From CAWGCE01 sp964480915 (GTDB lineage: Bacteria; Planctomycetota; Planctomycetia; Pirellulales; Pirellulaceae): DNA of 64,000 nt. A model generated the notes under the pieces. The model was given only the letters and a program-made list of their open reading frames with translations. It ran no database searches and was not told the DNA's origin. The translations under genes and the position numbers were made by a program. The stretch lies in NCBI GenBank assembly GCA_964480915.1, contig CAYZRS010000001.1:62001-126000 (forward strand), given 5' to 3'. This document shows positions 36,644 to 46,043 of the stretch, piece by piece. Numbering within the stretch: position 1 is the first letter of the stretch; every line of letters starts with the position of its first letter.

Positions 36644-38017
36644 ATGAAGTTACCAGCGTCATTGCAAAAATTTGCATCCAGTGCCGTCTATGTGCTTGTC
36701 GCCAGAATTCTGGCTTGCGCAGCGGTCATCAGTTTCAATTTCTTGCTCGCGCGGGCGTTGTCCCCAAGTGAGTTCGGGACTTTCGTCTTGGCCTTCAGTT
36801 GGGCCGGCCTGGCGTCCCTGGCGGCGTCGCTGGGACTGAATCGAGCTCTTGTAAAGATCATTGCCGAATCGGGACCGAATTGGAATTCGGCACACACGCA
36901 ACGGATTATCGATTTCGGGCTCATCGTCGGTTCCATCGCCGGTGTGCTCGTCGGCGCGTTGGCCGCGGTCTGTGGTTACTTCTGTTTGCCGAACCAATCG
37001 GCGACCGACCTTTTCATGTTGTCGGTTATTTTTGGCGGTATCGTGTGGCTGCGGACACTGCACTTGGTGTTGGCCGAATCGGCGCGTGGATTCCACGAGA
37101 AGCTGTGGTCCAATCTCTACGGGAGCCCTGCTGGCGGGCCCGTGCCTCACCTGTTGTTTGCTCTGATGCTGGCGATTGGAATGCGGATTGGGGATGTGAC
37201 GCTTGGCACGGCCCTCATCATGTATCTGTCCGCTTTCGCATTGACGCTGCCACCCTTGATGGGATTCGTGCGAAGACTGCCGAGCCGGATGTCGGAGCAG
37301 TCGAATGAGATTTCAGCGACGCCACAGATTCGTTACTCGGCAATCTTGGCATTGTCGATGCCGCTGATGCTCACCCAGGTCTGCGGGCTGGCGATGTCGC
37401 AAGCCGACATCTGGCTTGCGGGAGCTCTGGTCACGCCAAGCGAACTGGCGATGTACGGTTCTGCCGCTCGGATGATGGCATTCTTAACGATGCCGTTGCA
37501 GATTGCTGGCACCACCATTGTCTCTTTCATCCCGGACCTCATCGCCCGCAATGATCGCAAGTCACTGCAGGAGATCGTGGGGCTTGCCTCGACGATTGCC
37601 GGCTTGCCAGGGATCTTCCTGATTGGTTTTTTTCTCGCGATGCCCGAGGCGATCTTGGGAACGATCTTTGGTGATTTTTACCGCGAGGCCGCGAACATCC
37701 TTCGCTTTCTGACGGTTGGTCAGGGGATCTGCATTCTGACCGGCCCCTGCGAAATCGTTTTACTGATGGCCGGCTATCAAAAGTACGTATTGCGCGTGAA
37801 CGCCATTGCGGCAGCCGTTTTAGTCGCGATCGTCCCTCTCGCAATCGACCACATGGGCGTGTTGGGGCTGGGCCTTTCGATGTGTGTTGTGACCTCCTTA
37901 CAAAATTTTGCGAACTGGTGCCTGGCTGGGCATTTGGTTGGCATCAAGACGCATTTTGGCGCGATCCCCTTGGATTGGGATTCACTCCGTAACCTGAGAA
38001 CTCTTGCAGCGAGATGA
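36644..38017 (+). CDS. Wzx-type flippase (MATE/PST superfamily)
   Basis: The 457-residue protein has about 12 to 14 membrane helices and the N-terminal pattern of polysaccharide transporters: YVLVARILACAAVISFNFLLARALSPSEFGTF, where a positively charged, Phe-rich start precedes LSPSEFG. It would flip lipid-linked repeat units across the inner membrane. It starts 23 nt after the transferase gene and ends just before the sulfotransferase gene. Confidence 0.85.
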   Translation: MKLPASLQKFASSAVYVLVARILACAAVISFNFLLARALSPSEFGTFVLAFSWAGLASLAASLGLNRALVKIIAESGPNWNSAHTQRIIDFGLIVGSIAGVLVGALAAVCGYFCLPNQSATDLFMLSVIFGGIVWLRTLHLVLAESARGFHEKLWSNLYGSPAGGPVPHLLFALMLAIGMRIGDVTLGTALIMYLSAFALTLPPLMGFVRRLPSRMSEQSNEISATPQIRYSAILALSMPLMLTQVCGLAMSQADIWLAGALVTPSELAMYGSAARMMAFLTMPLQIAGTTIVSFIPDLIARNDRKSLQEIVGLASTIAGLPGIFLIGFFLAMPEAILGTIFGDFYREAANILRFLTVGQGICILTGPCEIVLLMAGYQKYVLRVNAIAAAVLVAIVPLAIDHMGVLGLGLSMCVVTSLQNFANWCLAGHLVGIKTHFGAIPLDWDSLRNLRTLAAR

Positions 38018-38021
38018 TGAA

Positions 38022-39026
38022 ATGAATATCCCGAATACGTTTATTATCGGAGCCCCAAAATGTGGGACGAGTGCACTGGCCGCTTATCTCAAGCAGCATC
38101 CGAACTTCTTTCTGAGTTCGCCCAAAGAGCCGTTTTACTGGAGTGAGGACTATCCACGATTGCGAGAGCGAAATGATATGCACTCGCTGGATGATTACCT
38201 CGCTTTGTTCCAAGGTGCCACAGATGAGCACACTTGTGTCGGCGAGGGCTCGACCAACTACTTGGCCTCCACCTGCGCCATTGAGAACATTTTGGAATTC
38301 AATCCGAACGCCAATTTCATTGTGATGCTCAGGAATCCGATTGAAGTTGTCCACGCATTCCATTCTGAGATCCTGTTCAGCTTCATCGAAAATGAGCCCG
38401 ATTTCGAACGGGCGTGGGCTTTGCAGGAAGCACGCCGGTACGGTAAATCCATTCCTGAAGACTGCGAAGCGCCACAGTTTCTTCAGTACGCTGAAGTGGC
38501 CGATTACGGTCGACAGTTGCAACGATTCTATGACTTGGTACCCGCTGAGCAGCGCAAAGTCATCATCTTTGATGATTTCGCGAAAGAAACGAAGGCGGTC
38601 TTTGAAGAGACGCTGAAATTCTTAGGCCTGCCTGAGTGCCATGAGATCGAATTCGAGAAGGTCAATGCGGCGCATGCCCATCGTTACGAATGGTTGGCGA
38701 AGTTAGTGCTTGATCCACCACCTTTCTTGAAACCGGCAGTGGAGAAGATTCGCCACGAAGCCCGTCGCCATCAGGACGGTCTGATTTCTACGTTGAAGGG
38801 CAAGCTTCGTAAGCCACACCGTCGTCGACAGCTGCGGGCGAGGACTCGCGACGAGCTGTGCGAGTTCTTCCGGGACAATGTCGCCGACGTATCGAAATTG
38901 CTCGGACGCGATCTGTCACACTGGCTAAGGCCGTCAACCGAAGTGCTGCAGGAAGAGATTCAAGAGTTTGCTCAAGAGCATCCAGAGCTCGATGTGACCA
39001 ACCCAATTCAACCTTTGCAAACTTAA
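38022..39026 (+). CDS. sulfotransferase
   Basis: The 334-residue cytosolic enzyme transfers sulfate from PAPS. It begins IPNTFIIGAPKCGTSAL, the 5'-phosphosulfate-binding loop with its Lys and Thr/Ser. It then shows FFLSSPKEPFYWSED, and the 3'-phosphate-binding FIVMLRNPIEVVHAFHSE with its Arg and Ser. The overlap context in the exopolysaccharide locus suggests a sugar acceptor. The ATG at 38022 follows the flippase stop by 4 nt. The C-terminus is basic (KLRKPHRRRQLRAR). No PAPS-synthesis genes are in the window. Confidence 0.88.
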   Translation: MNIPNTFIIGAPKCGTSALAAYLKQHPNFFLSSPKEPFYWSEDYPRLRERNDMHSLDDYLALFQGATDEHTCVGEGSTNYLASTCAIENILEFNPNANFIVMLRNPIEVVHAFHSEILFSFIENEPDFERAWALQEARRYGKSIPEDCEAPQFLQYAEVADYGRQLQRFYDLVPAEQRKVIIFDDFAKETKAVFEETLKFLGLPECHEIEFEKVNAAHAHRYEWLAKLVLDPPPFLKPAVEKIRHEARRHQDGLISTLKGKLRKPHRRRQLRARTRDELCEFFRDNVADVSKLLGRDLSHWLRPSTEVLQEEIQEFAQEHPELDVTNPIQPLQT

Positions 39027-39047
39027 GGGTCGCACAGGCGAAACAAG

Positions 39048-40375
39048 ATGAGTCACGTTGCTGCCATTTCTCCGTCCGCGCCGATCGCTGCGCCGGTCGT
39101 CGTTGACAAAGCGACGCCGTGGTGGATGTGGATTGTCTTGGCCTACGCCGGATTAGTGCCCGTCGTGGCGACCGTTTTGCCAGGGCTGGGTGGAACCGGA
39201 GCAGCCGACTTCCTGTTTCCGTTTGGGCTGGCCATTGTGATNNNNNNNNNNNNNNNNNNNNNNNNNNNNNNNNNNNNNNNNNNNNNNNNNNNNNNNNNNN
39301 NNNNNNNNNNNNNNNNNNNNNNNNNNNNNNNNNNNNNNNNNTGGGTGGAACCGGAGCAGCCGACTTCCTGTTTCCGTTTGGGCTGGCCATTGTGATTCCA
39401 CTCTATTTTTCGCTGTTCGTGCCGGTTAATCAGCAGGTAGTGAAGCGGACGCTGAAAGCCTTCGGGATCGGCGGCGGAGTCGCGGTTGCCGTCGGACTGA
39501 TCCTCTACATCTTGCAGATCGAAATTCGAGAAGAGCAGCAGAAGCTGTGGGTCGATGGTGGTTTTTCGTTTCGTGCCGGGGGGATCATCGGCAATTCGGG
39601 CGCCTTCGGCCATCAAACGGCGACTTGGTGTTTGGTCACCATTGGCAGTCTGTTGACGCTCAGCCGATCGAAATACCGACGCGTTGCGGCGGTGTTGGTG
39701 TTCTTCATGTCGGCCTATGCAATTTACGGTGGTTCGTCGCGAGCTGCGATCATGCACTTGATCGTCGGGACGAGCCTCTTTGTTGTGATCCGTCCGTTCC
39801 GACGCAAGACGCGATCGAACTTTGCCGTCTTGGGCGTCGCCGGTATTTGCGGCGTCGCGCTGCTTGTTTGTCTGGCTCAGTTGCCCAAATCGAAAGCAAC
39901 CGGTGGCACACGTGACGCGGCCGTTCAGGCTCAGCTCGAGCGTTTCATTCCCGGTTTGGGGGGGAGTTCGAGCAACTTCACGTCCAATCGTTTGGATAAT
40001 TGGCCCGAGTACATCGAGATGATCTCGCATTCGGTCTGGTTGGGGACCGGTTACAAGACGGGTGTGTTGTTGCATGAAGAGTCACCCGACAATTCATACT
40101 TATCGGTCATGCTAGAAACGGGGCTGTTCGGATTTCTCTGTATGGGAATGTTCGTTTTGTCTGTGCTGTACCGATCCATTCTTCTTTACTTTCAAGGCTT
40201 GCCGCACGCTGTGATCTTAATTCCACTCTGTGCGGGCCAGCTGATCAATTGTGCAACCTCCGATATTTACACCTTTTGGGTCACGATGCCTGTGGTGTAT
40301 CTGATTATTGGATTCGTGTTGCAACTTCATCCAGAGAAAGGTCTGACCGATGCGAATCCTGCAATTTGTGGCTGA
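39048..40375 (+). CDS. O-antigen ligase/Wzy-type polymerase, split by an assembly gap
   Basis: The gene encodes a membrane protein with about ten helices and the family's late periplasmic motif DNSYLSVMLETGLFGFL. It is broken by 100 Ns (39242-39341) with the same 55 nt on both sides (39187-39241 and 39342-39396). Removing the Ns and one copy, 155 nt in all, restores one open frame of 390 residues with an N-terminus starting SHVAAISPSAP. The gene is therefore intact in life. It polymerises or ligates repeat units delivered by the flippase. It follows the sulfotransferase gene by 21 nt and overlaps the next gene by 26 nt. Confidence 0.85.
39187..39396. other. assembly gap (N at 39242-39341) flanked by an exact 55-nt duplication
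   Basis: The sequence before and after the 100-N run is the same 55 nt. The frame of the polymerase gene shifts by 155 mod 3, and closing the gap restores it, which proves the duplication is an artefact inside a coding region. Confidence 0.93.
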
Positions 40376-41483
40376 TGGAGCTCCCGGAGGCGGGACAAAT
40401 CACGTGTTCCAATTGTTGACGGGGCTTGGTGCAGAATATGAATGCTCGCTACTGACGCAGCAAGAATCCTATCTCGCCGACAAAGCGACGGATGCGGGGA
40501 TCGAGGTGCGGACGGGCGACTTTTTTCGTAGCCGAGTCGACCCCGGTTCCGTTCGATCGTTGAAACAGGCAATCCGCGAGTATCAGCCCGATCTGATTCA
40601 CTGCCATGGCGGTCGCGCAGCGTTCTTCAAGAGTTTTGTTTTCACAAAGACGCCAAGTGTCTACACCGTGCACGGATTCCATTTTGCTCGGAAGCCGACC
40701 TGGGCGCGTCGTATGGGATGGTTTGGCGAGTACTGGACGATTCGACGGACCGAGAACATGCTTTTCGTTTGCGATTACGACCGCCGTTTGGCGAAGACAA
40801 CGCAGTTGTTGCCATCAGAAAAACCGTTCGATGTGATCTACAACGGCATCCCCGAGCCGAAACCGATCGGTACGGAACCCAAGAATCTGGGCATCGGCTT
40901 CATCGGTCGGATGGTGACGCAAAAGCACCCGGAGCAGTTTGTCGAGATGATGAGCCAGCTTCCAGGGGCGCGCGGTGTCATGGTCGGTGGCGGGCCATTG
41001 GAACCTGAAGTGCGGGCGCTTGTGAAAAAGCATGGCCTTGAAGATCGTCTTGAATTGCTCGGCAGCTTAGGGCACGAAGCTGCGCTCGAAGTCTTAGCCA
41101 ACTTGGATGTGTTGGTCATGACCCCACGCTGGGAAGGGCTCCCCCTGTTGCCGCTGGAAGCGATGTACCTGGGGGTACCGGTTGTCTCGACGGCGGTCGG
41201 CGGCATTCCGGAGATCATCAATCATGGAGAAACCGGCTTGCTGGCCAAGAATAACACCGTCGCAGAACTGGCCGAATTGACACAGAACATCACCAGCAAC
41301 AAAGAGCTGAGGACGAGCATCGTCGAGCGAGCTCGAGAAGTGGTCGCCGATCGATTCGCGCAAGAGACGATGATCCGACGCGTGGAGGAATGCTATGCCA
41401 AATCGCTGGGCGAGAGGTCGAGCGTTGCGGGAGCCGCAGCGGCGACCGCATGGTCGGCGACCGAGCAGGGCGTTCTAGAGTAA
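40350..41483 (+). CDS. GT4 family glycosyltransferase (second)
   Basis: The 377-residue GT-B enzyme starts RILQFVADGAPGGGTNHVFQL, a typical GT4 acceptor-domain opening. Later motifs are IGFIGRMVTQKHPEQF and TPRWEGLPLLPLEAMYLGVPVVSTAVGG, the E-x7-E nucleotide-sugar site. It ends the plus-strand operon, followed by a terminator-like hairpin at 41525. The 26-nt overlap with the polymerase gene supports co-translation. Confidence 0.88.
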   Translation: MRILQFVADGAPGGGTNHVFQLLTGLGAEYECSLLTQQESYLADKATDAGIEVRTGDFFRSRVDPGSVRSLKQAIREYQPDLIHCHGGRAAFFKSFVFTKTPSVYTVHGFHFARKPTWARRMGWFGEYWTIRRTENMLFVCDYDRRLAKTTQLLPSEKPFDVIYNGIPEPKPIGTEPKNLGIGFIGRMVTQKHPEQFVEMMSQLPGARGVMVGGGPLEPEVRALVKKHGLEDRLELLGSLGHEAALEVLANLDVLVMTPRWEGLPLLPLEAMYLGVPVVSTAVGGIPEIINHGETGLLAKNNTVAELAELTQNITSNKELRTSIVERAREVVADRFAQETMIRRVEECYAKSLGERSSVAGAAAATAWSATEQGVLE

Positions 41484-41524
41484 TCGCCAGCAGTAAGCAG
41501 AGGGAATTCCAAAAAAAGATGTAA

Positions 41525-41560
41525 GCGCAGCGAGCCGGCCCTCGCTGCGCATGTCGTTTT
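41525..41560. terminator. terminator-like hairpin between convergent genes
   Basis: A perfect 10-bp stem (GCGCAGCGAG/CTCGCTGCGC) with a CCGGCC loop is followed by ATGTCG and then four Ts at 41557-41560. It sits between the second GT4 gene and the convergent rhodanese gene. Confidence 0.65.
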
Positions 41561-41600
41561 GGCCCTGCGTGTTCAAGAGCATGCCATTTCCGAAAGCCGT

Positions 41601-41999
41601 CTACTCAGCCGCAGGTGCCTCTTTGAAGCCCGCATCGCGAATTGAGCTGTAACTGGTTTTCAATGCCTCGGCTTTGAATCCGAGCGAATTCAAATGCGCG
41701 GCGCCTTGGGTGGCTCGCCCTCCTTTGGCACAATGAACGTAGATGGTCTTCTCTTTCGAGAACCCCTCGATGGAATTCATGCCGGTTAAATCTTTGATCG
41801 GAATGTGCTTTGCGGCTTTGAAGTGTCCTTTGTTCCATTCTTTCAAAGATCGAACATCGAGCAGTACCGCTCCGCCTTCGCTTACCTGTTTGTAGGCATC
41901 GGCCAACGAAGTCGGTCCCGCCGTTGAAGCGGTGGTTTCTTGTGCTTGGCAAACACAGCACGTGATCAAGAGGACGACCGCAATCGACAGAAGACGCAT
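41601..41999 (-). CDS. secreted single-domain rhodanese-like protein
   Basis: The 132-residue product begins with a signal peptide (RLLSIAVVLLITCCVCQAQ). It then has one rhodanese fold: GGAVLLDVRSLKEWNKGHF, and the active loop YVHCAKGGRATQGA with its cysteine intact. Exported rhodaneses may shuttle sulfane sulfur in the periplasm. The start at 41999 has AGGAA upstream; the frame extends to 42056 without reason. It is unrelated in function to the polysaccharide genes as far as the sequence shows. Confidence 0.85.
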   Translation of the reverse strand: MRLLSIAVVLLITCCVCQAQETTASTAGPTSLADAYKQVSEGGAVLLDVRSLKEWNKGHFKAAKHIPIKDLTGMNSIEGFSKEKTIYVHCAKGGRATQGAAHLNSLGFKAEALKTSYSSIRDAGFKEAPAAE

Positions 42000-42342
42000 G
42001 GGATATTCCTGGGGTTTGATTTCGAAGCCAAAGGCGACTCTCACAGTGTTGGCCATTCTAGCCCTTTCAGCTTTCTTTGCGAAGAATCGCTGACGATAAA
42101 TCCGCCCCGATTCTATTTCGAGAACTGGTGCTTGTAGTCCCAGCTTCCGCCCGCAGTCCGTGCGATTTCCTTTACGGTGAATCGAGATGATTTGGGCGAG
42201 ACGGCAGAGTTTTCAGGAGAGTGTGGAGGCTGGTTGCAGTTTTGACCGAGTCTCCCCTGGCTGTTTCGCGCCGTTGCCGGGTCGATTGGGTTGCTTTAGG
42301 CTATGACCTGCGAAATTATCTTCTTGGTTTGATGAGGCTGTC
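42000..42342. other. 343-nt divergent intergenic region
   Basis: It separates the rhodanese gene from the glycosidase gene and should hold promoters for both. I see no gene or structured RNA. Confidence 0.45.
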
Positions 42343-44940
42343 ATGCGGTGTTCTTGGATATTTGCGGCGATCGTTGCGGCGATCGTTGCGGCAGATGTTG
42401 GCGGCCTGTTGCCAGAAGCGACGGCCGAAGAACCGATTCGTTTTCCTTTTGTGATTCCCGGGTTTGACGCGACACCATCGGCAACCAATTTTTCCGCACT
42501 GAACTCCGGACCGGCTGGCGACGATGGTTTTGTCCGGGTGCGAGATGGGCATTTCGCGACCGATTCACGTCGATTGCGGATCTGGGGAGTCAATTTTTCT
42601 TTCGGGGCGAACTTTCCTTCGCATGAAGATGCAGAGCGTGTCGCGGCTCATCTCAGCAAGATTGGCGTCAACGGAGTGCGAATCCACCATCATGAATCCC
42701 AAGCCTCACCTGCCGGCATGTTCGCAGCGAATGGTGATTGGGATCCGGATCAGATTGATCGGCTCGACTATTTCTGTGACCAACTCAATAAGAATGGCAT
42801 CTATGTCAACTTGAATTTGCATGTCGGCCGCAGCGTTAGTCAGCGACTCGGTTTACCCGGCTTCGGCAACAATCATGCCATCAACGGAGACAAGCATGGG
42901 CTGCAATTTCATGCTCAGATTCAAACCGAATTCTGGAAGTACTGCCGGGGACTGCTCGGACATGTGAACCCGTATCGTGGTCTGCGGCGTGCCGACGATC
43001 CGGGGATTGCGATGTTGGAAATTGCCAATGAGAACAAGTTCTCCAACTTTGGTTCGGGCGCCTTGCTCTCTGCCCCCAAACCACATCGGGGCGAATTGCA
43101 GCGAAAGTGGAATGCGTGGCTGTTGGAATCGTACGGTTCGACTGCGGCTGCCAAGAAAGCGCTGAACGCTTCTGTGCCTGGCAAGCCTGTCACCCTGGTC
43201 GATGGGGGAGACTGGTCCCAACCTGATTTGGGCGTTTGGCGCCTGAATGACAACGACGGCAAATGTCCGGTCGAATCGACGGTCAAGAATGAGGGCCAGG
43301 TGCTGGAGCTTGCGCCGCAGACGAAACCGGTCCAAGCGTGGCACCAACAGTTCGGTTGCTACGGGTTAGATTTAAGGAAAGAGACGCCCTATGTGCTCCG
43401 CTTTGACGTGCGGGCGGATCGGGGCCGCCCTTTGGTCGTCAATGCAGCAAGCAACCTTGGTGGCTGGAAGTCGCTTGGGCTGTCGGAAGAGATTGAGGTC
43501 ACCGGTGAATGGAAAACGTACGAGTTCGGTTTTGTGCCATTAGAGTCCATCCAAAAAACAGGCATGGTCACTTTTGATTTGGGCGGTAGTACTCAGGTTC
43601 TACAGTTTCGCAACATGTCGCTCGTGGAGGGTGGTGGCGAGACGGCGATTTCCACTGACCAGTCACTTGAAGATGGGACCGTCCCTACGCCTGGAAGAAA
43701 CTCCAGCCCGGTCGTGCAGGCCGCGTTTCGTAAGTTCATGTACGATACCGAAGTTGACTTCTATACGCAGACAAAAAAGTTGCTTCGTGATCTGGGGGTG
43801 AAGGTGCCCATCACGACGACTCAAATGAACTACCATCCGCCGTCGATCGCCGCGCAAGTCGCCGACTATGGTGATATGCACGCCTATTGGCACCACCCGA
43901 TCTTTCCAGGGAAAGGGTGGGACCCGGAAAACTGGCTTGTACAAAACGAATCGTTAGTCGCCTATCCTTTTCACAACAAGTGGCCGCGTTGCAATATGCT
44001 GATGCGGACGTGTTGGCGTCTGTGGGGCAAGCCTTTCACTTTCAGCGAGTGGAACACGGGCGAGCCGGGTTTCTTCTCCGCAGACGCGATTCCGATTGCC
44101 GCGATACTGGCAAGTCTGCAAGATTGGGATGCAGTTTTCTTTTACGATTACCACAGCAGCCCGGCCGAATGGGATCGAGATCGATTCGACGGTTTCTTCA
44201 GTCTGAATGGGCAACCGACGAAAATCGCTTTGTTGTCGGCGCTGGCGAATCTTTATCGTCGAGCCGATCTGACGCCACTGACCGAACCGGCGCTGGTTGC
44301 CGAGCACGAGCAAGGCAACCTTGGCGCGCTGGGCATCACCCATCTTGTCGGCACCAAGCCAGACTTGCCGATTGAGCAATCTCATGCATTACCAACGGAT
44401 CAAGAACTGACACGGAAAGAATCGAAGCTCCTCAAGTCGCCTGACGGAGCTGTGATTTGGGATGCGCGTGAATTGGAACGAGCCCACGTTGTCGTGGAAA
44501 CGGAAAAGAGCATTGTCCTGTGGGGGTTTGTCGGTCAGCAGACGTTTGACGTGGGGCCGCTGCGGGTCGAGTTTGGACCATGCGAGCGAGATTACGCCGT
44601 CTTCGTGGCGACTTCGACCGACAACCTGCCTCTCAGCAAATCACGTTCGATCCTGGTCACGGTCCTCGGCAATGCCGAAAATCATGGGATGGGATGGAAC
44701 GCCGATCGTACCTCGGTAGGACGCCAATGGGGTGTCGGTCCGACGATGGCCCTTGGAATCCCGTTGAAAATGACGCTCAAAGGAAAGCCTTTGCGTGCCT
44801 ATTCGTTGGATGGGACGGGAAAGCGAAAGGAGACAATTGACTCCTTCCAAAACTCGTTCTCCTTGGGGCCGCAGCATAGAACGTTATGGTACGAGCTGAT
44901 CCGAGAGGACGACGAAGCTAAAATCCGAGCCGGTTCTTGA
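42343..44940 (+). CDS. secreted clan GH-A-like glycoside hydrolase with carbohydrate-binding region
   Basis: The 865-residue product has a signal peptide (SWIFAAIVAAIVAADVGGLL). A TIM-barrel opening follows, resembling family 5 and related enzymes: LRIWGVNFSFGANFPSHEDA, then IGVNGVRIHHHE. The likely acid/base Glu is in MLEIANENKF and the nucleophile Glu in FTFSEWNTGEPGFF, both in clan GH-A positions. A beta-sandwich insert around residues 300-430 (TPYVLRFDVRADRGRPL, TYEFGFVPL) looks like a carbohydrate-binding module. The substrate is unknown; the place at the end of the exopolysaccharide locus fits polymer trimming. It overlaps the convergent thioesterase gene by 23 nt. Confidence 0.78.
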   Translation: MRCSWIFAAIVAAIVAADVGGLLPEATAEEPIRFPFVIPGFDATPSATNFSALNSGPAGDDGFVRVRDGHFATDSRRLRIWGVNFSFGANFPSHEDAERVAAHLSKIGVNGVRIHHHESQASPAGMFAANGDWDPDQIDRLDYFCDQLNKNGIYVNLNLHVGRSVSQRLGLPGFGNNHAINGDKHGLQFHAQIQTEFWKYCRGLLGHVNPYRGLRRADDPGIAMLEIANENKFSNFGSGALLSAPKPHRGELQRKWNAWLLESYGSTAAAKKALNASVPGKPVTLVDGGDWSQPDLGVWRLNDNDGKCPVESTVKNEGQVLELAPQTKPVQAWHQQFGCYGLDLRKETPYVLRFDVRADRGRPLVVNAASNLGGWKSLGLSEEIEVTGEWKTYEFGFVPLESIQKTGMVTFDLGGSTQVLQFRNMSLVEGGGETAISTDQSLEDGTVPTPGRNSSPVVQAAFRKFMYDTEVDFYTQTKKLLRDLGVKVPITTTQMNYHPPSIAAQVADYGDMHAYWHHPIFPGKGWDPENWLVQNESLVAYPFHNKWPRCNMLMRTCWRLWGKPFTFSEWNTGEPGFFSADAIPIAAILASLQDWDAVFFYDYHSSPAEWDRDRFDGFFSLNGQPTKIALLSALANLYRRADLTPLTEPALVAEHEQGNLGALGITHLVGTKPDLPIEQSHALPTDQELTRKESKLLKSPDGAVIWDARELERAHVVVETEKSIVLWGFVGQQTFDVGPLRVEFGPCERDYAVFVATSTDNLPLSKSRSILVTVLGNAENHGMGWNADRTSVGRQWGVGPTMALGIPLKMTLKGKPLRAYSLDGTGKRKETIDSFQNSFSLGPQHRTLWYELIREDDEAKIRAGS

Positions 44941-45655
44941 CGAATTTTGTCACCGCTTCGTCTTGGCTGCGAATGTAAAAATGATGGCCCGGGAAGATTC
45001 GTAACTTGAAGTTGCCGGTCGTTCGCTGTTCCCAGTCCTGCAGCAGAACACGCGTGATCTGGTCGTCATCGGCTCCACCAAGAATGGTCAACGGGCAGTC
45101 GAGCGGCGCATGTTCCGGGTGGGTGTAGGTTTCCAACAATTTGAGATCGGCGCGAATGGTGGGTGCCATGAACATCATTAAGTCCATCTCACCTTTCGAT
45201 GTTGCCGCACCCGTACCGTATTTTCCGTTAAGGCGTTCGATCATATTGCGATCGGGCATCTTATGCAGCGGATCGGCCGGCAGGCGGAATTGGCTGGGCG
45301 CTCGACAAGCGGAAACGAACAAGTGTTGGACTTCGATGCCTTCCGTTCGCAAACGCTGAGCCCACTCGTAGCTGATCAACCCTCCCATGCTGTGTCCGAA
45401 CAGCGCGATGGGCCCGGCGGCGGCGAACGAACGCAGCTCCCGCGTCATTCGGTCGATCAGATCGGGAAGATGGTCGACCGCCGGTTCGCGTGCCCTATCT
45501 TCGCGCCCGGGTAACTTGACGGGAACGACATGAACGACACCTTGCAAACGACGACTCCAACGATGAAACATGGCCGATCCACCGCCGGCATGCGGGAAGC
45601 AGAGGAGTCTTAGCGGTGCGCCCTCGTGGGCATTGGTGGGAAGCCAGCGGCTCAT
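44918..45655 (-). CDS. type II thioesterase (alpha/beta hydrolase, GrsT-like)
   Basis: The 245-residue soluble enzyme belongs to the external thioesterases that clear or release acyl chains from carrier proteins. It shows the family start LRLLCFPHAGGGSAMFHRW, the nucleophile elbow ALFGHSMGGLISYEWA, the acidic residue in LGGADDDQI and the His in FPGHHFYI. Its gene is divergent from the fatty-acyl-AMP ligase/ACP gene, 388 nt away, so the two probably act on the same acyl carrier. The last 23 nt overlap the glycosidase gene tail to tail. Confidence 0.87.
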   Translation of the reverse strand: MSRWLPTNAHEGAPLRLLCFPHAGGGSAMFHRWSRRLQGVVHVVPVKLPGREDRAREPAVDHLPDLIDRMTRELRSFAAAGPIALFGHSMGGLISYEWAQRLRTEGIEVQHLFVSACRAPSQFRLPADPLHKMPDRNMIERLNGKYGTGAATSKGEMDLMMFMAPTIRADLKLLETYTHPEHAPLDCPLTILGGADDDQITRVLLQDWEQRTTGNFKLRIFPGHHFYIRSQDEAVTKFVKNRLGF

Positions 45656-46043
45656 GCCAACCTACTTTGTGCGAAAGAATTGGGGCTGTCCTATAGGTTC
45701 TCGGCATGTAGGCCAAAGAATTCGATCGATCCTTGTTCAGAGGATTGCGAGCAATGATGGCAATTCTTGGCGAGCTGGATGATTCACGTCGTTTGGGTCG
45801 TTGTTCAGGTGCTGGCACGATAGCTATAATGGCTGAACCTGCCGCGAATGTGGCCTTCGAATACATTTTTCGGCGACAGGTTGCCGATTCCGACCAAGGA
45901 AAGATAGGGACCAGTCGATCCGATTCTTCTCAACGTTGGCAAGTCGTTTGCCTGGCAGCGTTGATAGCTTCCGCCGATTTGGATGTGGATGCGATCGGAA
46001 AAAACGCCTGGCCCGCGGAATCGAAAGCAGATGGGCATTCAGT
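45656..46043. other. 388-nt divergent intergenic region
   Basis: It is the shared upstream region of the thioesterase and fatty-acyl-AMP ligase genes. ORFs cross it (for example 45733-46083) but show no protein-like features. No RNA gene is seen. Confidence 0.45.
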
